Shown: piece after piece, positions 33,588 through 41,726 of the stretch
How the letters are laid out: every line of letters starts with the position of its first letter
How positions within the stretch are numbered: position 1 is the stretch's first letter
Assembly: GCF_003671765.1 (NCBI RefSeq)
Contig: NZ_QPIB01000007.1
Coordinates: forward strand, 186,001-250,000
Origin: Xenophilus sp. E41
GTDB lineage: Bacteria; Pseudomonadota; Gammaproteobacteria; Burkholderiales; Burkholderiaceae_C
Length of the DNA stretch: 64,000 nt
Reading direction: 5' to 3'
The notes under the pieces: model-generated
Told to the model about the DNA's origin: nothing
What the model saw: the letters and a program-made list of their open reading frames with translations, nothing else
The model's database searches: none
Translations under genes and position numbers: made by a program

Positions 33588-34580
33588 ATGAGCCTGAGCC
33601 TCGCCGTCCGCATCGATCGCCAAGGCGGTCCCGAAGAACTGAAGATCGTCGAGGTCGAGGTGGGCGAGCCCGGCCCGGGCGAGATCCGCATCCGCCACAA
33701 GGCGGTGGGACTGAACTTCATCGACGTCTACCAGCGCAACGGCCTGTATCCCTTCCCCATGCCGCTGCAGCTGGGCATGGAGGCGGCCGGCGTGGTCGAG
33801 GCGGTGGGCGAGGGCGTCACGCATCTCAAGGTGGGCGACCGCGCGGCCTACGCCAGCCAGCCGCCGGGCGCCTACTGCGAGCTGCGGGTGATGCCGGCCA
33901 AGTGCGTGTGCCGCCTGCCCGACGCCATCTCCTTCGAGACCGGCGCCGCCATGATGCTCAAGGGCCTCACGACGCAGTACCTGCTCAAGAAGACGCTGCC
34001 CGTCGAGGGCCTGGCGCCGGGCGACTTCGTCCTCTTCCATGCGGCGGCGGGCGGCGTCGGCCTGATCGCCTGCCAGTGGGCGAAGGCGCTGGGCCTTCAG
34101 CTCATCGGCACCGCCGGGTCCGACGCCAAGTGCCGGATGGCGCTGGACCACGGCGCCGCGTACGCCATCAACTACAGCACCGAGGACTTCGCCGCGCGCG
34201 TCAAGGAGATCACCGGCGGCAAGGGCGTGAAGGTGGTGTACGACTCGGTGGGCAAGGACACCTTCGAGGGTTCGCTGGCCTGCCTGCGCCCCTTCGGCCT
34301 GCTGGCGAGCTTCGGCAACGGCTCGGGGCCGGTGCCGCCGGTCAACATCGGCACGCTGGGCGCCAAGGGCTCGCTGTACATCACGCGGCCCACGCTCTTC
34401 ACCCACATCGCCACGCGCGAGAGCTGCCAGGCCATGGCCGACGACCTGTTCGCGGTGGTGGAAAGCGGACAGGTGAAGATCCCGATCGACCAGCGCTATA
34501 CGCTCCAGGACGTGCAGCAGGCGCACCGCGACCTGGAAGCGCGCAAGACGACCGGTTGCACGGTGCTGACGCTGGACTAG
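33588..34580 (+). CDS. NADPH:quinone reductase (zeta-crystallin-like MDR)
   Basis: The 330-residue medium-chain dehydrogenase/reductase of the QOR class reduces quinones with NADPH and has no catalytic zinc. It has the N-terminal catalytic fold (GLNFIDVYQRNGLYP, GMEAAGVVEAVGEGV) and the cofactor motif HAAAGGVGLIACQWAKALG. IGTAGSDAKCRMALDHGA and YDSVGKDTFEGSL follow. ATG 33588 was chosen, with an in-frame ATG 18 bp upstream as an alternative. An 11-bp hairpin follows the stop. Confidence 0.92.
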   Translation: MSLSLAVRIDRQGGPEELKIVEVEVGEPGPGEIRIRHKAVGLNFIDVYQRNGLYPFPMPLQLGMEAAGVVEAVGEGVTHLKVGDRAAYASQPPGAYCELRVMPAKCVCRLPDAISFETGAAMMLKGLTTQYLLKKTLPVEGLAPGDFVLFHAAAGGVGLIACQWAKALGLQLIGTAGSDAKCRMALDHGAAYAINYSTEDFAARVKEITGGKGVKVVYDSVGKDTFEGSLACLRPFGLLASFGNGSGPVPPVNIGTLGAKGSLYITRPTLFTHIATRESCQAMADDLFAVVESGQVKIPIDQRYTLQDVQQAHRDLEARKTTGCTVLTLD

Positions 34581-34583
34581 TGG

Positions 34584-34611
34584 GCTGTCCCGCAGGCATT
34601 TGCGGGACAGC
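34584..34611 (+). terminator. hairpin after quinone reductase gene (no U-tract)
   Basis: A perfect 11-bp stem, GCTGTCCCGCA (34584-34594) with TGCGGGACAGC (34601-34611), encloses a 6-nt loop right after the stop codon. There is no T-run behind it, so it may be a transcript-stabilising hairpin or an inefficient terminator. The rest of the 186-bp gap before the receiver gene shows no clear promoter. Confidence 0.5.
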
Positions 34612-34766
34612 ACACGACCACCTGAAGGACGCTTCCTACCCGCCCTGTGCGCGTGCGCCCGCGTGGTGCGCGCGCACCATCGTCGAAGCTCCAGGCTCCT
34701 TTTCGGCGCGCGTGCACGGCATCGGTGCGGCGCGCCGGCATTCATGGATCTGGAAGCAGCGAGCAC

Positions 34767-35159
34767 ATGGCCGTCGTCAGGGCATTCATCGTCGATGACA
34801 ACCCCACCCTCCGGGCGAACCTGGCGGGTACCCTGCGCGACGTCGCGCGCGTCGAACCGGTGGGCGAGGCCGACTCCGAGGCCAGCGGCAGCGCCTGGCT
34901 GCGCGAGCATGCGGGTCAATGGGACCTGGCCATCGTCGACCTCTTCATCGGCGCGGGCAGCGGCCTGCGCGTGCTCGAGGCCTGCCGCGTCCGCGCGCCC
35001 GGCCAGCGGGTGGTGGTGCTGAGCAACCACACCACGCAACAGGTCCGCATCCGCTGCCGCCAGCTGGGCGCCGACGCGGTGTTCGACAAGGCCACCGAGC
35101 TCGACGACCTGATCGACTTCTGCCTGCGCAGCCGCGAGGCGCGGCTGCAGGCTCACTGA
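34767..35159 (+). CDS. receiver-only response regulator
   Basis: The 130-residue protein is a single REC domain: AFIVDDNPTLRANL (acidic pocket DD), phosphoacceptor Asp58 in LAIVDLFIGAGSG, Ser in VVVLSNHTT and Lys in VFDKATELDDL. There is no DNA-binding or output domain and no histidine kinase gene nearby, so it is an orphan that must act through protein contacts. Its stop codon lies inside the 3' end of the convergent LysR gene (7-bp tail overlap, 35153-35159). Confidence 0.9.
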   Translation: MAVVRAFIVDDNPTLRANLAGTLRDVARVEPVGEADSEASGSAWLREHAGQWDLAIVDLFIGAGSGLRVLEACRVRAPGQRVVVLSNHTTQQVRIRCRQLGADAVFDKATELDDLIDFCLRSREARLQAH

Positions 35160-36058
35160 GACCGGTCGGCCCGGCCCGCGGCCGTCTCGCGGATCAACTG
35201 CCACACCCGCTGCGCCAGCGGCGAGGGCGCGCGGTTGCGCCGGTGCACGAGCACGATGTCGCGCTGCACCACCGGCGTCAGCGGCCGCACCGCCAGCCGG
35301 CCCAGGCCGTCCGGCGGCACGGCCAGCGCGGGCATCACGCTGATGCCGATGCCGGCCTCGACCATGCGGAAGACCGTGGTGGGATGGCCCAGCTCCTGCA
35401 CCACCTCGCACTGCGCGCCGTGCCGTTGCAGCGCCGTGTCGATGAGCCGCCGGCTGCCCGAGGCATGGTCGAGCAGCACCAGCGGCTGGCCGCTGAGGGC
35501 CGACCAGCGCACCGTGCGCGGCTTCGTCAGCGCGTGCTCGCGGGGCGCCACCAGCACGAAGGGGTCGTGCATGATCGATTCGGAATGCAGGTCCTCGGAC
35601 GCCGAGGGCTCGATGACGACGCCGAAGTCCACCTCGCCCGCGCGCACGCTGCCCAGCACGTCCTGCTGGATGCGGTCGAGCAGCACCAGCTGGATGTCGG
35701 GCTCCTGGCGTGCGCAGGCGGCGATGCAATCGGGCATCAGGTTGGCCGACAGGGTGGGACTGCTGGCGACCCGCACCTTGCCGCGCCGCGCATGGGCCAT
35801 GCCGCCCACGTCCTGCAGGGTCTGGTCGAGCTCGTCGAGCAGGCGGTCGAGCCGCGCGGCCAGCGACTGGCCGGCCTCGGTGAGCGCCACCTCGCGCGTG
35901 GTGCGGTCCAGCAGCTTCAGGCCGAGCTGCGACTCCAGCTCGTGGATCGAGCGGCTGACGGCCGGCTGCGTGAGCCCGATGCCGTCGCCGGCCCGGCTGA
36001 AGTTGCGCTCCAGCGCAACGGCGCGGAAGACGCGCAGCTGGCGCAGGGTGACGTTCAT
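35153..36058 (-). CDS. LysR-family transcriptional regulator
   Basis: The 301-residue LTTR has an N-terminal winged helix-turn-helix (about 1-60: LRQLRVFRAVALERNFSRAG, LTQPAVSRSIHELESQLG, LLDRTTREVALTEAG) and a periplasmic-binding-like effector domain. ATG 36058 (MNVTLRQLRVF) was chosen over an upstream in-frame ATG on family alignment. It is divergent from a symporter gene 88 bp away. A 29-bp sequence in the divergent region is shared with the tctC-cluster leader, so autoregulation and control of that cluster are plausible. Confidence 0.92.
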   Translation of the reverse strand: MNVTLRQLRVFRAVALERNFSRAGDGIGLTQPAVSRSIHELESQLGLKLLDRTTREVALTEAGQSLAARLDRLLDELDQTLQDVGGMAHARRGKVRVASSPTLSANLMPDCIAACARQEPDIQLVLLDRIQQDVLGSVRAGEVDFGVVIEPSASEDLHSESIMHDPFVLVAPREHALTKPRTVRWSALSGQPLVLLDHASGSRRLIDTALQRHGAQCEVVQELGHPTTVFRMVEAGIGISVMPALAVPPDGLGRLAVRPLTPVVQRDIVLVHRRNRAPSPLAQRVWQLIRETAAGRADRSQ

Positions 36059-36083
36059 CGGCGGTCCGTGTTCATGCAACCGG

Positions 36084-36112
36084 ATCATAAAACGATGAGA
36101 TAAATCCATTTC
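36084..36112. promoter_or_regulatory. putative LysR binding site in the divergent promoter region
   Basis: The segment starts ATCAT and ends AGATAAATCCATTTC. It shares the 15-mer AGATAAATCCATTTC and the correctly spaced ATCAT with 25261-25289. It lies 26-54 bp before the LysR start and 34-62 bp before the symporter start, the normal place for an autoregulatory LTTR site. Confidence 0.55.
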
Positions 36113-36145
36113 ACTTTTCAATGGCGGCGGCGCCCAATCGGGGCC

Positions 36146-37153
36146 ATGGCACGCTCACGCTTCCTTCCCGACAACTTCACCCTGGCCCTGGTCACCACGG
36201 TGGCCGTCGCCACGCTGCTGCCGGCCAGCGGCCGCGTCGCCCATTTCTTCGAGGGGCTGACCACGGTCGCGATCGGCCTGCTGTTCTTCCTGCACGGCGC
36301 CAAGCTCTCGCGCGAGGCGATCCTCGCGGGCATCACGCACTGGCGGCTGCACCTGCTGGTGTTCTGCGCCACCTTCGTCCTGTTCCCGCTGCTGGGCTTG
36401 GCGCTCAAGCCGGTGCTGGCGCCGCTGGTCACGCCGGCGCTGTACGTGGGCGTGCTGTACCTGTGCGTGCTGCCGGCGACGGTGCAGTCGGCCATCGCCT
36501 TCACCTCGCTGGCGCGCGGCAACATCCCGGCCGCCGTGTGCAGCGCCTCGGCCTCGACGCTGCTGGGCGTGTTCGTCACGCCGCTGCTGGTCAACCTCGT
36601 GGTCGTGCCGCACCACATGGGCAGCGGCTCGCTCGACGCCATCGGCCGCATCCTGCTGCAGCTGATGGTGCCCTTCGTGGCCGGCCACCTGCTGCGCCCG
36701 TGGATCGGCGGCTTCGTCAAGCGCCACGCGCCGGTGCTCAAGTTCGTCGACCAGGGTTCGATCCTGCTGGTGGTCTACACCGCCTTCAGCGCGGCCGTGA
36801 TCGAGGGGCTGTGGAAGCAGGTGCCGCTGTCGGCACTGGGCGGGCTGCTGGTGGTGTGCGCCGTGCTGCTGACGCTGGCGCTGGTGCTCACCACGCTGGC
36901 GGCGCGCAAGCTGGGCTTCGACAAGGCCGACGAGATCACGATCGTCTTCTGCGGCTCCAAGAAGAGCCTGGCCAGCGGCGTGCCGATGGCCAAGGTGCTG
37001 TTCCCGGCCGCGTCGGTGGGCGCGATCGTGCTCCCGCTGATGCTCTTCCACCAGATGCAGCTGATGGTCTGCGCGGTGCTGGCGCAGCGCTATGCGCGTC
37101 GGCCGCAGGAGCCGGAAACCGCAGGCGAACCGGCCGCGCTTGCCAAGACCTGA
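36146..37153 (+). CDS. bile acid:sodium symporter family transporter (YfeH-like)
   Basis: The 335-residue membrane protein of the SBF-like/YfeH type has about ten helices. It carries the motifs LTTVAIGLLFFLHGAKLSRE, LPATVQSAIAFTSLARGN (the crossover region) and VFCGSKKSLASGVPMA near the C-terminus. Substrates in bacteria are mostly unknown and are thought to be organic anions. It is divergent from the LysR gene and probably under its control. A 7-bp hairpin (TGCCAAG/CTTGGCA, 37141-37160) spans the stop codon. Confidence 0.9.
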   Translation: MARSRFLPDNFTLALVTTVAVATLLPASGRVAHFFEGLTTVAIGLLFFLHGAKLSREAILAGITHWRLHLLVFCATFVLFPLLGLALKPVLAPLVTPALYVGVLYLCVLPATVQSAIAFTSLARGNIPAAVCSASASTLLGVFVTPLLVNLVVVPHHMGSGSLDAIGRILLQLMVPFVAGHLLRPWIGGFVKRHAPVLKFVDQGSILLVVYTAFSAAVIEGLWKQVPLSALGGLLVVCAVLLTLALVLTTLAARKLGFDKADEITIVFCGSKKSLASGVPMAKVLFPAASVGAIVLPLMLFHQMQLMVCAVLAQRYARRPQEPETAGEPAALAKT

Positions 37154-37180
37154 CTTGGCAATTTCTGGAAAGAAATCGAG

Positions 37181-37226
37181 TGCTTGCGCCCGAGCAGCGG
37201 GCGCGAGCAGCTATGAAATCGATAGC
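37181..37226 (+). repeat. 17-bp palindromic repeat, copy 6, full two-hairpin form
   Basis: This is the most complete copy. An 11-bp stem (GCTTGCGCCCG 37182-37192 with CGGGCGCGAGC 37198-37208, one mismatch) is followed immediately by the core GCTATGAAATCGATAGC (37210-37226). It fills the gap between the convergent symporter and Na/Pi cotransporter genes. Confidence 0.85.
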
Positions 37227-37251
37227 AAGGTGAACGCCTGCGCCGCGCGGC

Positions 37252-38916
37252 TCAGGCGTCTTCCAGCGGCGTGAGCCGCGACTCGCGCAGCCGGCTGGGC
37301 GCCAGGGCCCCGGCGGAGTCGAGGATCGGGTAGGCGATCGAGCAGATGTGCGAGTTGATGCGCTTGAGGTCGCTGATCAGGTCGATGTGCAGCGAGCTGG
37401 TCTCCATGCTCGGCGCGGTGCGGTCCATCAGCCGCGCCAGGTGCGTCGTGGCGTAGGCGCGCTCCAGGTCCCGAAAGCGCGCCTTCTCCTCGAGCAGCTT
37501 CTGCGCGTCGCGCACGTTGCCGTTGAGGAACACGCTCATGCCCAGGCGCAGGTTGGCCACCAGGCGCTCGTGCAGCTCGACGATCTCGGCCATGCCGGCC
37601 TCGGAGAAGTTGCGCTGCGGGCGGATCTTCTTGTCCTCGATGTCGATGATCACCCGCTCGATGATGTCGCCCACCTGCTCCATGTTGATGGTGAAGCTGA
37701 TGATGTCGGTCCAGCGCTTGCTCTCCTCCTCGCCCAGCGCCTCGCGCGAGATCTTGGTGAGGTAGTACTTGATGTCGGAGTAGAGCTGGTCGACGGTGTC
37801 GTCCATGCGCCGCAGCTCCTCGGCCAGGCGCAGGTCGTTGTTGCGGATCACCGAGAGCATGCCGATCAGCATGCTCTCCACCACGTCGGCCTGGTGCAGC
37901 GCCTCGCGCGCGGCGTTGGAGATGGCCAGCGAGGGCGTCGACAGCGCCGAGGGGTCGAGGTGCTGGGGCCGGCTGCTCGACAGCGACTGCGGCGGTGCCG
38001 GCAGCAGCTTCATCGACAGGCGCGCCACCGGCGCCGTGAGGCCGATGAAGGCCACGCTCGCCACCACGTTGAAGGCCAGGTGGTACAGCACCACCAGCTG
38101 CGTCGGGCCCTGCACGTGCGGCCGCACGTACTGCAGCCACAGGCCGATGAAGGGCGCCGCGATCGCCACGCCCAGCAGCTTGAAGACCAGGTTGCCCACC
38201 GTGACCTGGCGCACCGCAACCGAGGACTTGGCCGTGGTCAACACCGCCAGCAGGCCGCTGCCCAGGTTGGCGCCCAGCACCAGGCCCAGCGCCACGTCCA
38301 GCGGCACGACGGCGGACGAGGCCATCGCCGCGACCAGCAGCACCACCGCCAGGCTGGAGTAGGCAACCACGGCCAGCACCGCACCCACCGTGATCTCCAG
38401 CAGCACGTCGCTGGTGATGGAGGTGATGATGGCCCGCATGGCCGGCCCCTCGAACAGCGGCCCGGTGGCCTGCACCACCAGCTGCAGCGCGAGCAGCATC
38501 AGGCCCAGGCCGATCAGCACGCGGCCGAAGCGCCCCGCGGGGCTGGCCGGGCGCGTGATGGAGAACACCACGCCGGTGAAGATGAAGAGCGGCGACAGCC
38601 AGGACAGGTCGGTCGAGAACAGCACCGACATCAGGGCCGTGCCGATGTCGGCACCGCGCATCACCGCCAGCGCGGCCGGCAGCGTGATCAGCCCCTGCCC
38701 GACGAAGGACGAGGTCATCAGCGAGGTGGCGGTGCTCGACTGCACCAGCGCCGTCACGCCGATGCCGGCCAGCGCGGCGGAGAAGCGGTTGGACAGGCTG
38801 TGCTGCAGGAACTTGCGCAGATTGCCGCCGAACACGCGCAGGACGCCGGTGCGAACGAGATGGGTGCCCCACACGAGCAATGCGATGGCCGCCAGCAGGT
38901 TCAGCAGATGTTTCAT
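37252..38916 (-). CDS. Na/Pi cotransporter family protein (NptA-PhoU type)
   Basis: The 554-residue protein has an N-terminal membrane domain (about 1-310) with two Na/Pi repeats, each showing a QSS-type motif (ALVQSSTATSLMTSSFVGQG; second GANLGSGLLAVL). A C-terminal cytosolic PhoU-like helical domain follows (about 340-535: ADVVESMLIGMLSVI, MDDTVDQLYSDIKYYL, QVGDIIERVI). Such YjbB-type proteins export or balance phosphate. It ends in convergence with the symporter gene across a repeat and has its own 3' neighbour-free start. Confidence 0.93.
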   Translation of the reverse strand: MKHLLNLLAAIALLVWGTHLVRTGVLRVFGGNLRKFLQHSLSNRFSAALAGIGVTALVQSSTATSLMTSSFVGQGLITLPAALAVMRGADIGTALMSVLFSTDLSWLSPLFIFTGVVFSITRPASPAGRFGRVLIGLGLMLLALQLVVQATGPLFEGPAMRAIITSITSDVLLEITVGAVLAVVAYSSLAVVLLVAAMASSAVVPLDVALGLVLGANLGSGLLAVLTTAKSSVAVRQVTVGNLVFKLLGVAIAAPFIGLWLQYVRPHVQGPTQLVVLYHLAFNVVASVAFIGLTAPVARLSMKLLPAPPQSLSSSRPQHLDPSALSTPSLAISNAAREALHQADVVESMLIGMLSVIRNNDLRLAEELRRMDDTVDQLYSDIKYYLTKISREALGEEESKRWTDIISFTINMEQVGDIIERVIIDIEDKKIRPQRNFSEAGMAEIVELHERLVANLRLGMSVFLNGNVRDAQKLLEEKARFRDLERAYATTHLARLMDRTAPSMETSSLHIDLISDLKRINSHICSIAYPILDSAGALAPSRLRESRLTPLEDA

Positions 38917-38994
38917 GGACGGGGCGTCCGCTCCTTGTTCTTGTGTGGCGTCATCATGCGCCCGCGCGGGGCGGGCGTCTGTCGGCGCAGGGCG

Positions 38995-39858
38995 TCAATC
39001 GATCAAGGCGCCATTTTCATGGAAAGGATAGGGCCCCTCGAATTCGCCCGACATCGCCAGGTGCGTGACCAGGCGCTGCTCCGACGTCCAGGCGTGCAGG
39101 CGGTAGCCCGGCGGTTCCAGCGTCCAGGCAGAGGCCGCATCGGGCGCGAGGTCCAGCTGCACCTGGTGGCCCGGTGCCGGCGAGGTGCTGGCGATGGTGC
39201 CGCCGAAGCGCACGTCGATGGCCCGGTGCAGGTGGCCGCAGACGATGCGCTCCACGTTCGGGTGCTGGCGCACGATGGCCTCGAGCCGCTCGCGGCCCTG
39301 GAGCAGCCCGATACGGTCCATGTGGCCGATCAGCGTCGAGAAGGGCGGGTGGTGCATGGCGATGACCACCGGCTCGCCGCGGCAGCCGGCCAGCGTGGCC
39401 TCGAGCCAGTCGAGCTGCGCGTCGTCCAGCGCGCCGTGGCTGGCGCCGGCGACGGCGGTGTCCAGCGCCACCAGGCGCAGTGCGCCGACCCGCACCGAAT
39501 AGCGGACCGGGCCTTCGGTGCCCAGGTAGGCGTGATCGGGAAAGCTGCGGCGCATCTGCTCGCGCTCGTCGTGGTTGCCGGGCAGCAGGTACAGCGGCAT
39601 GGTCAGCGGCGCGAGGAGGCGCGCGAGGTGCGCGTACTCGGCTTCACGGCCGAAGTCCGTCAGGTCGCCGGTCAGCACGATCGCGTCGGGCTGCTGCGGC
39701 AGGCGCAGCACCGAGGCCACGGCGCGAGCCAGGTAGGGCGCCGTGTCGATGCGGCCGTAGGCCAGGCGGCCCGGTTCGCGGATGTGCAGGTCGGTGATCT
39801 GGCCCAGCAGCGTGAGCGTGGTCGCGACCGGAGCGGCCGATGCGGTCTGCGGGGTCAT
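38995..39858 (-). CDS. GpdQ-like metallophosphoesterase (glycerophosphodiesterase)
   Basis: The 287-residue class III phosphodiesterase has the full dinuclear metal site: D-x-H in ITDLHI, GDLTDFG, GNHDERE, MHHPPFS and GHLH. The N-terminal QITDLHI...YGRIDTAPYLA and the C-terminal GPYPFHENG resemble GpdQ/CpdA enzymes that cleave glycerophosphodiesters or cyclic nucleotides. ATG 39858 overlaps the stop of the ABC ATPase gene (ATGA), so it is the last cistron of the LacI-controlled ABC operon. That points to hydrolysis of the imported compound, which is inference. Confidence 0.9.
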   Translation of the reverse strand: MTPQTASAAPVATTLTLLGQITDLHIREPGRLAYGRIDTAPYLARAVASVLRLPQQPDAIVLTGDLTDFGREAEYAHLARLLAPLTMPLYLLPGNHDEREQMRRSFPDHAYLGTEGPVRYSVRVGALRLVALDTAVAGASHGALDDAQLDWLEATLAGCRGEPVVIAMHHPPFSTLIGHMDRIGLLQGRERLEAIVRQHPNVERIVCGHLHRAIDVRFGGTIASTSPAPGHQVQLDLAPDAASAWTLEPPGYRLHAWTSEQRLVTHLAMSGEFEGPYPFHENGALID

Positions 39859-40916
39859 GCGCCCACCTCCTGCGTGCTCATCAGCCGCTCCGCGCGGATG
39901 CGGATGCCGACCTCGTCGCCCGGCTGGTAGGGCGCGTCGCGGCCCACCTCGGCCATCAGCAGCGGCTGGTCGTCGGCGCGCAGCTGCAGCTGCACCCGCT
40001 CGCCGAGGAAGGTGCGCCGCTCCACGCGCGCCAGCCCCCATCCGTCCTGGCGGGCGCCGATCTCGATGTCCTCGGGGCGCACGAGCAGCGTCTCCTGGCC
40101 GTGCCAGGCCTCGGGGCAGGCGAGGGCGGCGCCGCCAATGCGCACCACGCGCTCGGCCTGCGCCTGCGCGTCGCGCGCCAGGCGGTTCACCCGGCCCAGG
40201 AACTCGGCCACGAAGGGGTGCGCGGGTGCGCGGTACAGGTCCTCGCCACGGCCCACCTGCACGATGCGGCCGGCCCGCATGACGGCCAGCCGGTCGGCGA
40301 TGGCCATCGCCTCCTGCTGGTCGTGGGTGACGTGGATGGCCGTGATGTGCAGGCGCCGCAGCAGCTCGGCCAGCTCGTCGCGCAGCGACTCCTTGAGCTT
40401 GGCATCGAGGGCGGCCAGCGGCTCGTCCAGCAGCAGCACGCGCGGGCGCACGGCCACGGCGCGGGCCAGCGCCACGCGCTGGCGCTGGCCGCCCGAGAGC
40501 TCGGACGGGCGCTTGTTTTCCAGGCCGGTGAGGCGGGTCAGCTCGACCAGCTCGCCCACCGCACGGCGCTCCTCGTCGCGCGACACGCCGCGGATGCGCA
40601 GCCCGTAGCCGATGTTGGCCGCCACCGTCATCTGCGGGAAGAGCGCGTAGCTCTGGAACACCATGCCGATGCCGCGCTGCTCGACCGGGCGGCGCGTCAC
40701 GTCCTGGCCGCCGAAGACGATGCGGCTGCCCTCGTCGGGCGATTCCAGGCCCGCGATGATGCGCAGCAGGGTGGTCTTGCCGCAGCCCGAGGGGCCCAGC
40801 AGGGCCAGCACCTCGCCGGCCTCCACGTGCAGGTCGGTGGGCAGCAGGCCGCGGGTGCCGTCGGCGTAGGTCTTCGCGCAGTTCGCGATGTCGACCGGGA
40901 TTCGTTCAAGTTCCAT
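39855..40916 (-). CDS. ABC transporter ATP-binding protein (CUT1/Potence type)
   Basis: The 353-residue importer ATPase has Walker A GPSGCGKTT (41-49), a Q-loop in MVFQSYALFPQM, signature LSGGQRQR, Walker B VLLLDEPLAALDAKL and the H-loop IHVTHDQQEAM. A C-terminal TOBE-type regulatory domain (about 270-350) is present, as in MalK, PotA and Fbp-type ATPases. Its start overlaps the upstream permease gene by 11 bp and its stop overlaps the phosphodiesterase start, so the operon is tightly coupled. Confidence 0.94.
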   Translation of the reverse strand: MELERIPVDIANCAKTYADGTRGLLPTDLHVEAGEVLALLGPSGCGKTTLLRIIAGLESPDEGSRIVFGGQDVTRRPVEQRGIGMVFQSYALFPQMTVAANIGYGLRIRGVSRDEERRAVGELVELTRLTGLENKRPSELSGGQRQRVALARAVAVRPRVLLLDEPLAALDAKLKESLRDELAELLRRLHITAIHVTHDQQEAMAIADRLAVMRAGRIVQVGRGEDLYRAPAHPFVAEFLGRVNRLARDAQAQAERVVRIGGAALACPEAWHGQETLLVRPEDIEIGARQDGWGLARVERRTFLGERVQLQLRADDQPLLMAEVGRDAPYQPGDEVGIRIRAERLMSTQEVGA

Positions 40917-41709
40917 GGCGTTTCTGGATCAGGTTGGCCAGGTACTGCAGGATCCACAGCACCGGCAGGATGACGGCGAAGAAGACGAGGGTGTAGGCTG
41001 AGCCCACTTCCAGGCGCATCGATGCATAGCTGTCGGCCAGGCCGACGGGCAGGGTCCGCGTGAGCGGCGTGTGCAGCATCCAGGTCAGGTTGAATTCGCC
41101 GACCGAGAGCGTGAACACCATCAGGCTGCCGGCGACGATGGCCGGAAAGACCGCCGGCACCAGCACGCCCAGGAAGCGCTGGCGAAAGCTCGCGCCCAGC
41201 GAGCGCGCCGCCTCCTCCAACGCCACCAGGTCGTCGCGCTGGAAGGCCGAGGACACCGTGCGCACCATGAAGGGCAGGGTGAAGACGATGTGGCCGACCA
41301 GGATGAAGGCGAAGCTCTGGCGGAAGGCCGTGACCTGGCCGTAGGCCAGGATCAGCGCGAGCGCGGTCGCCAGCCCGGGCACGGCGACAGGCAGCGTGAG
41401 CAGCTCCTCGAAAGTGTGGGCCCAGCGCGAGCGGCTGCGCGCCAGCGCATAGGCGCAGGGCACGCCCAGCACGATGGTGCCGACCACGCAGGCCAGGGCC
41501 AGCAGCAGCGAGGCGCCGACCGTGTTGCCATACACCTCCCACACCTCGCCGAGCCAGCGCAGCGTGAGGCCGCTCTTGAGTCCGCTGCTGTAGTTGTTGA
41601 CCAGGCCGGCCATCACCGACAGGAGCATCGGCGCGATCATGAACACGCTCACCGCCACGGTGACGGCGAAGAGGAAGGGCGAACGCGTGGTGCTGTGCTT
41701 GTGTTGCAT
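40906..41709 (-). CDS. ABC transporter permease (second)
   Basis: The 267-residue inner-membrane protein has six helices. The EAA loop is LEEAARSLGASFRQRFLGVLVP (read here as EEAARSLGAS...FLGVLVP), which contacts the ATPase. The N-terminus (MQHKHSTTRSP) is short and cytoplasmic. It pairs with the permease encoded 17 bp upstream, and the ATPase gene overlaps its 3' end. The binding-protein-dependent family fits polyamine, iron or 2-aminoethylphosphonate-type importers. The substrate is not evident from sequence. Confidence 0.92.
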   Translation of the reverse strand: MQHKHSTTRSPFLFAVTVAVSVFMIAPMLLSVMAGLVNNYSSGLKSGLTLRWLGEVWEVYGNTVGASLLLALACVVGTIVLGVPCAYALARSRSRWAHTFEELLTLPVAVPGLATALALILAYGQVTAFRQSFAFILVGHIVFTLPFMVRTVSSAFQRDDLVALEEAARSLGASFRQRFLGVLVPAVFPAIVAGSLMVFTLSVGEFNLTWMLHTPLTRTLPVGLADSYASMRLEVGSAYTLVFFAVILPVLWILQYLANLIQKRHGT

Positions 41710-41726
41710 CGAGATCGTCCTTTCGC

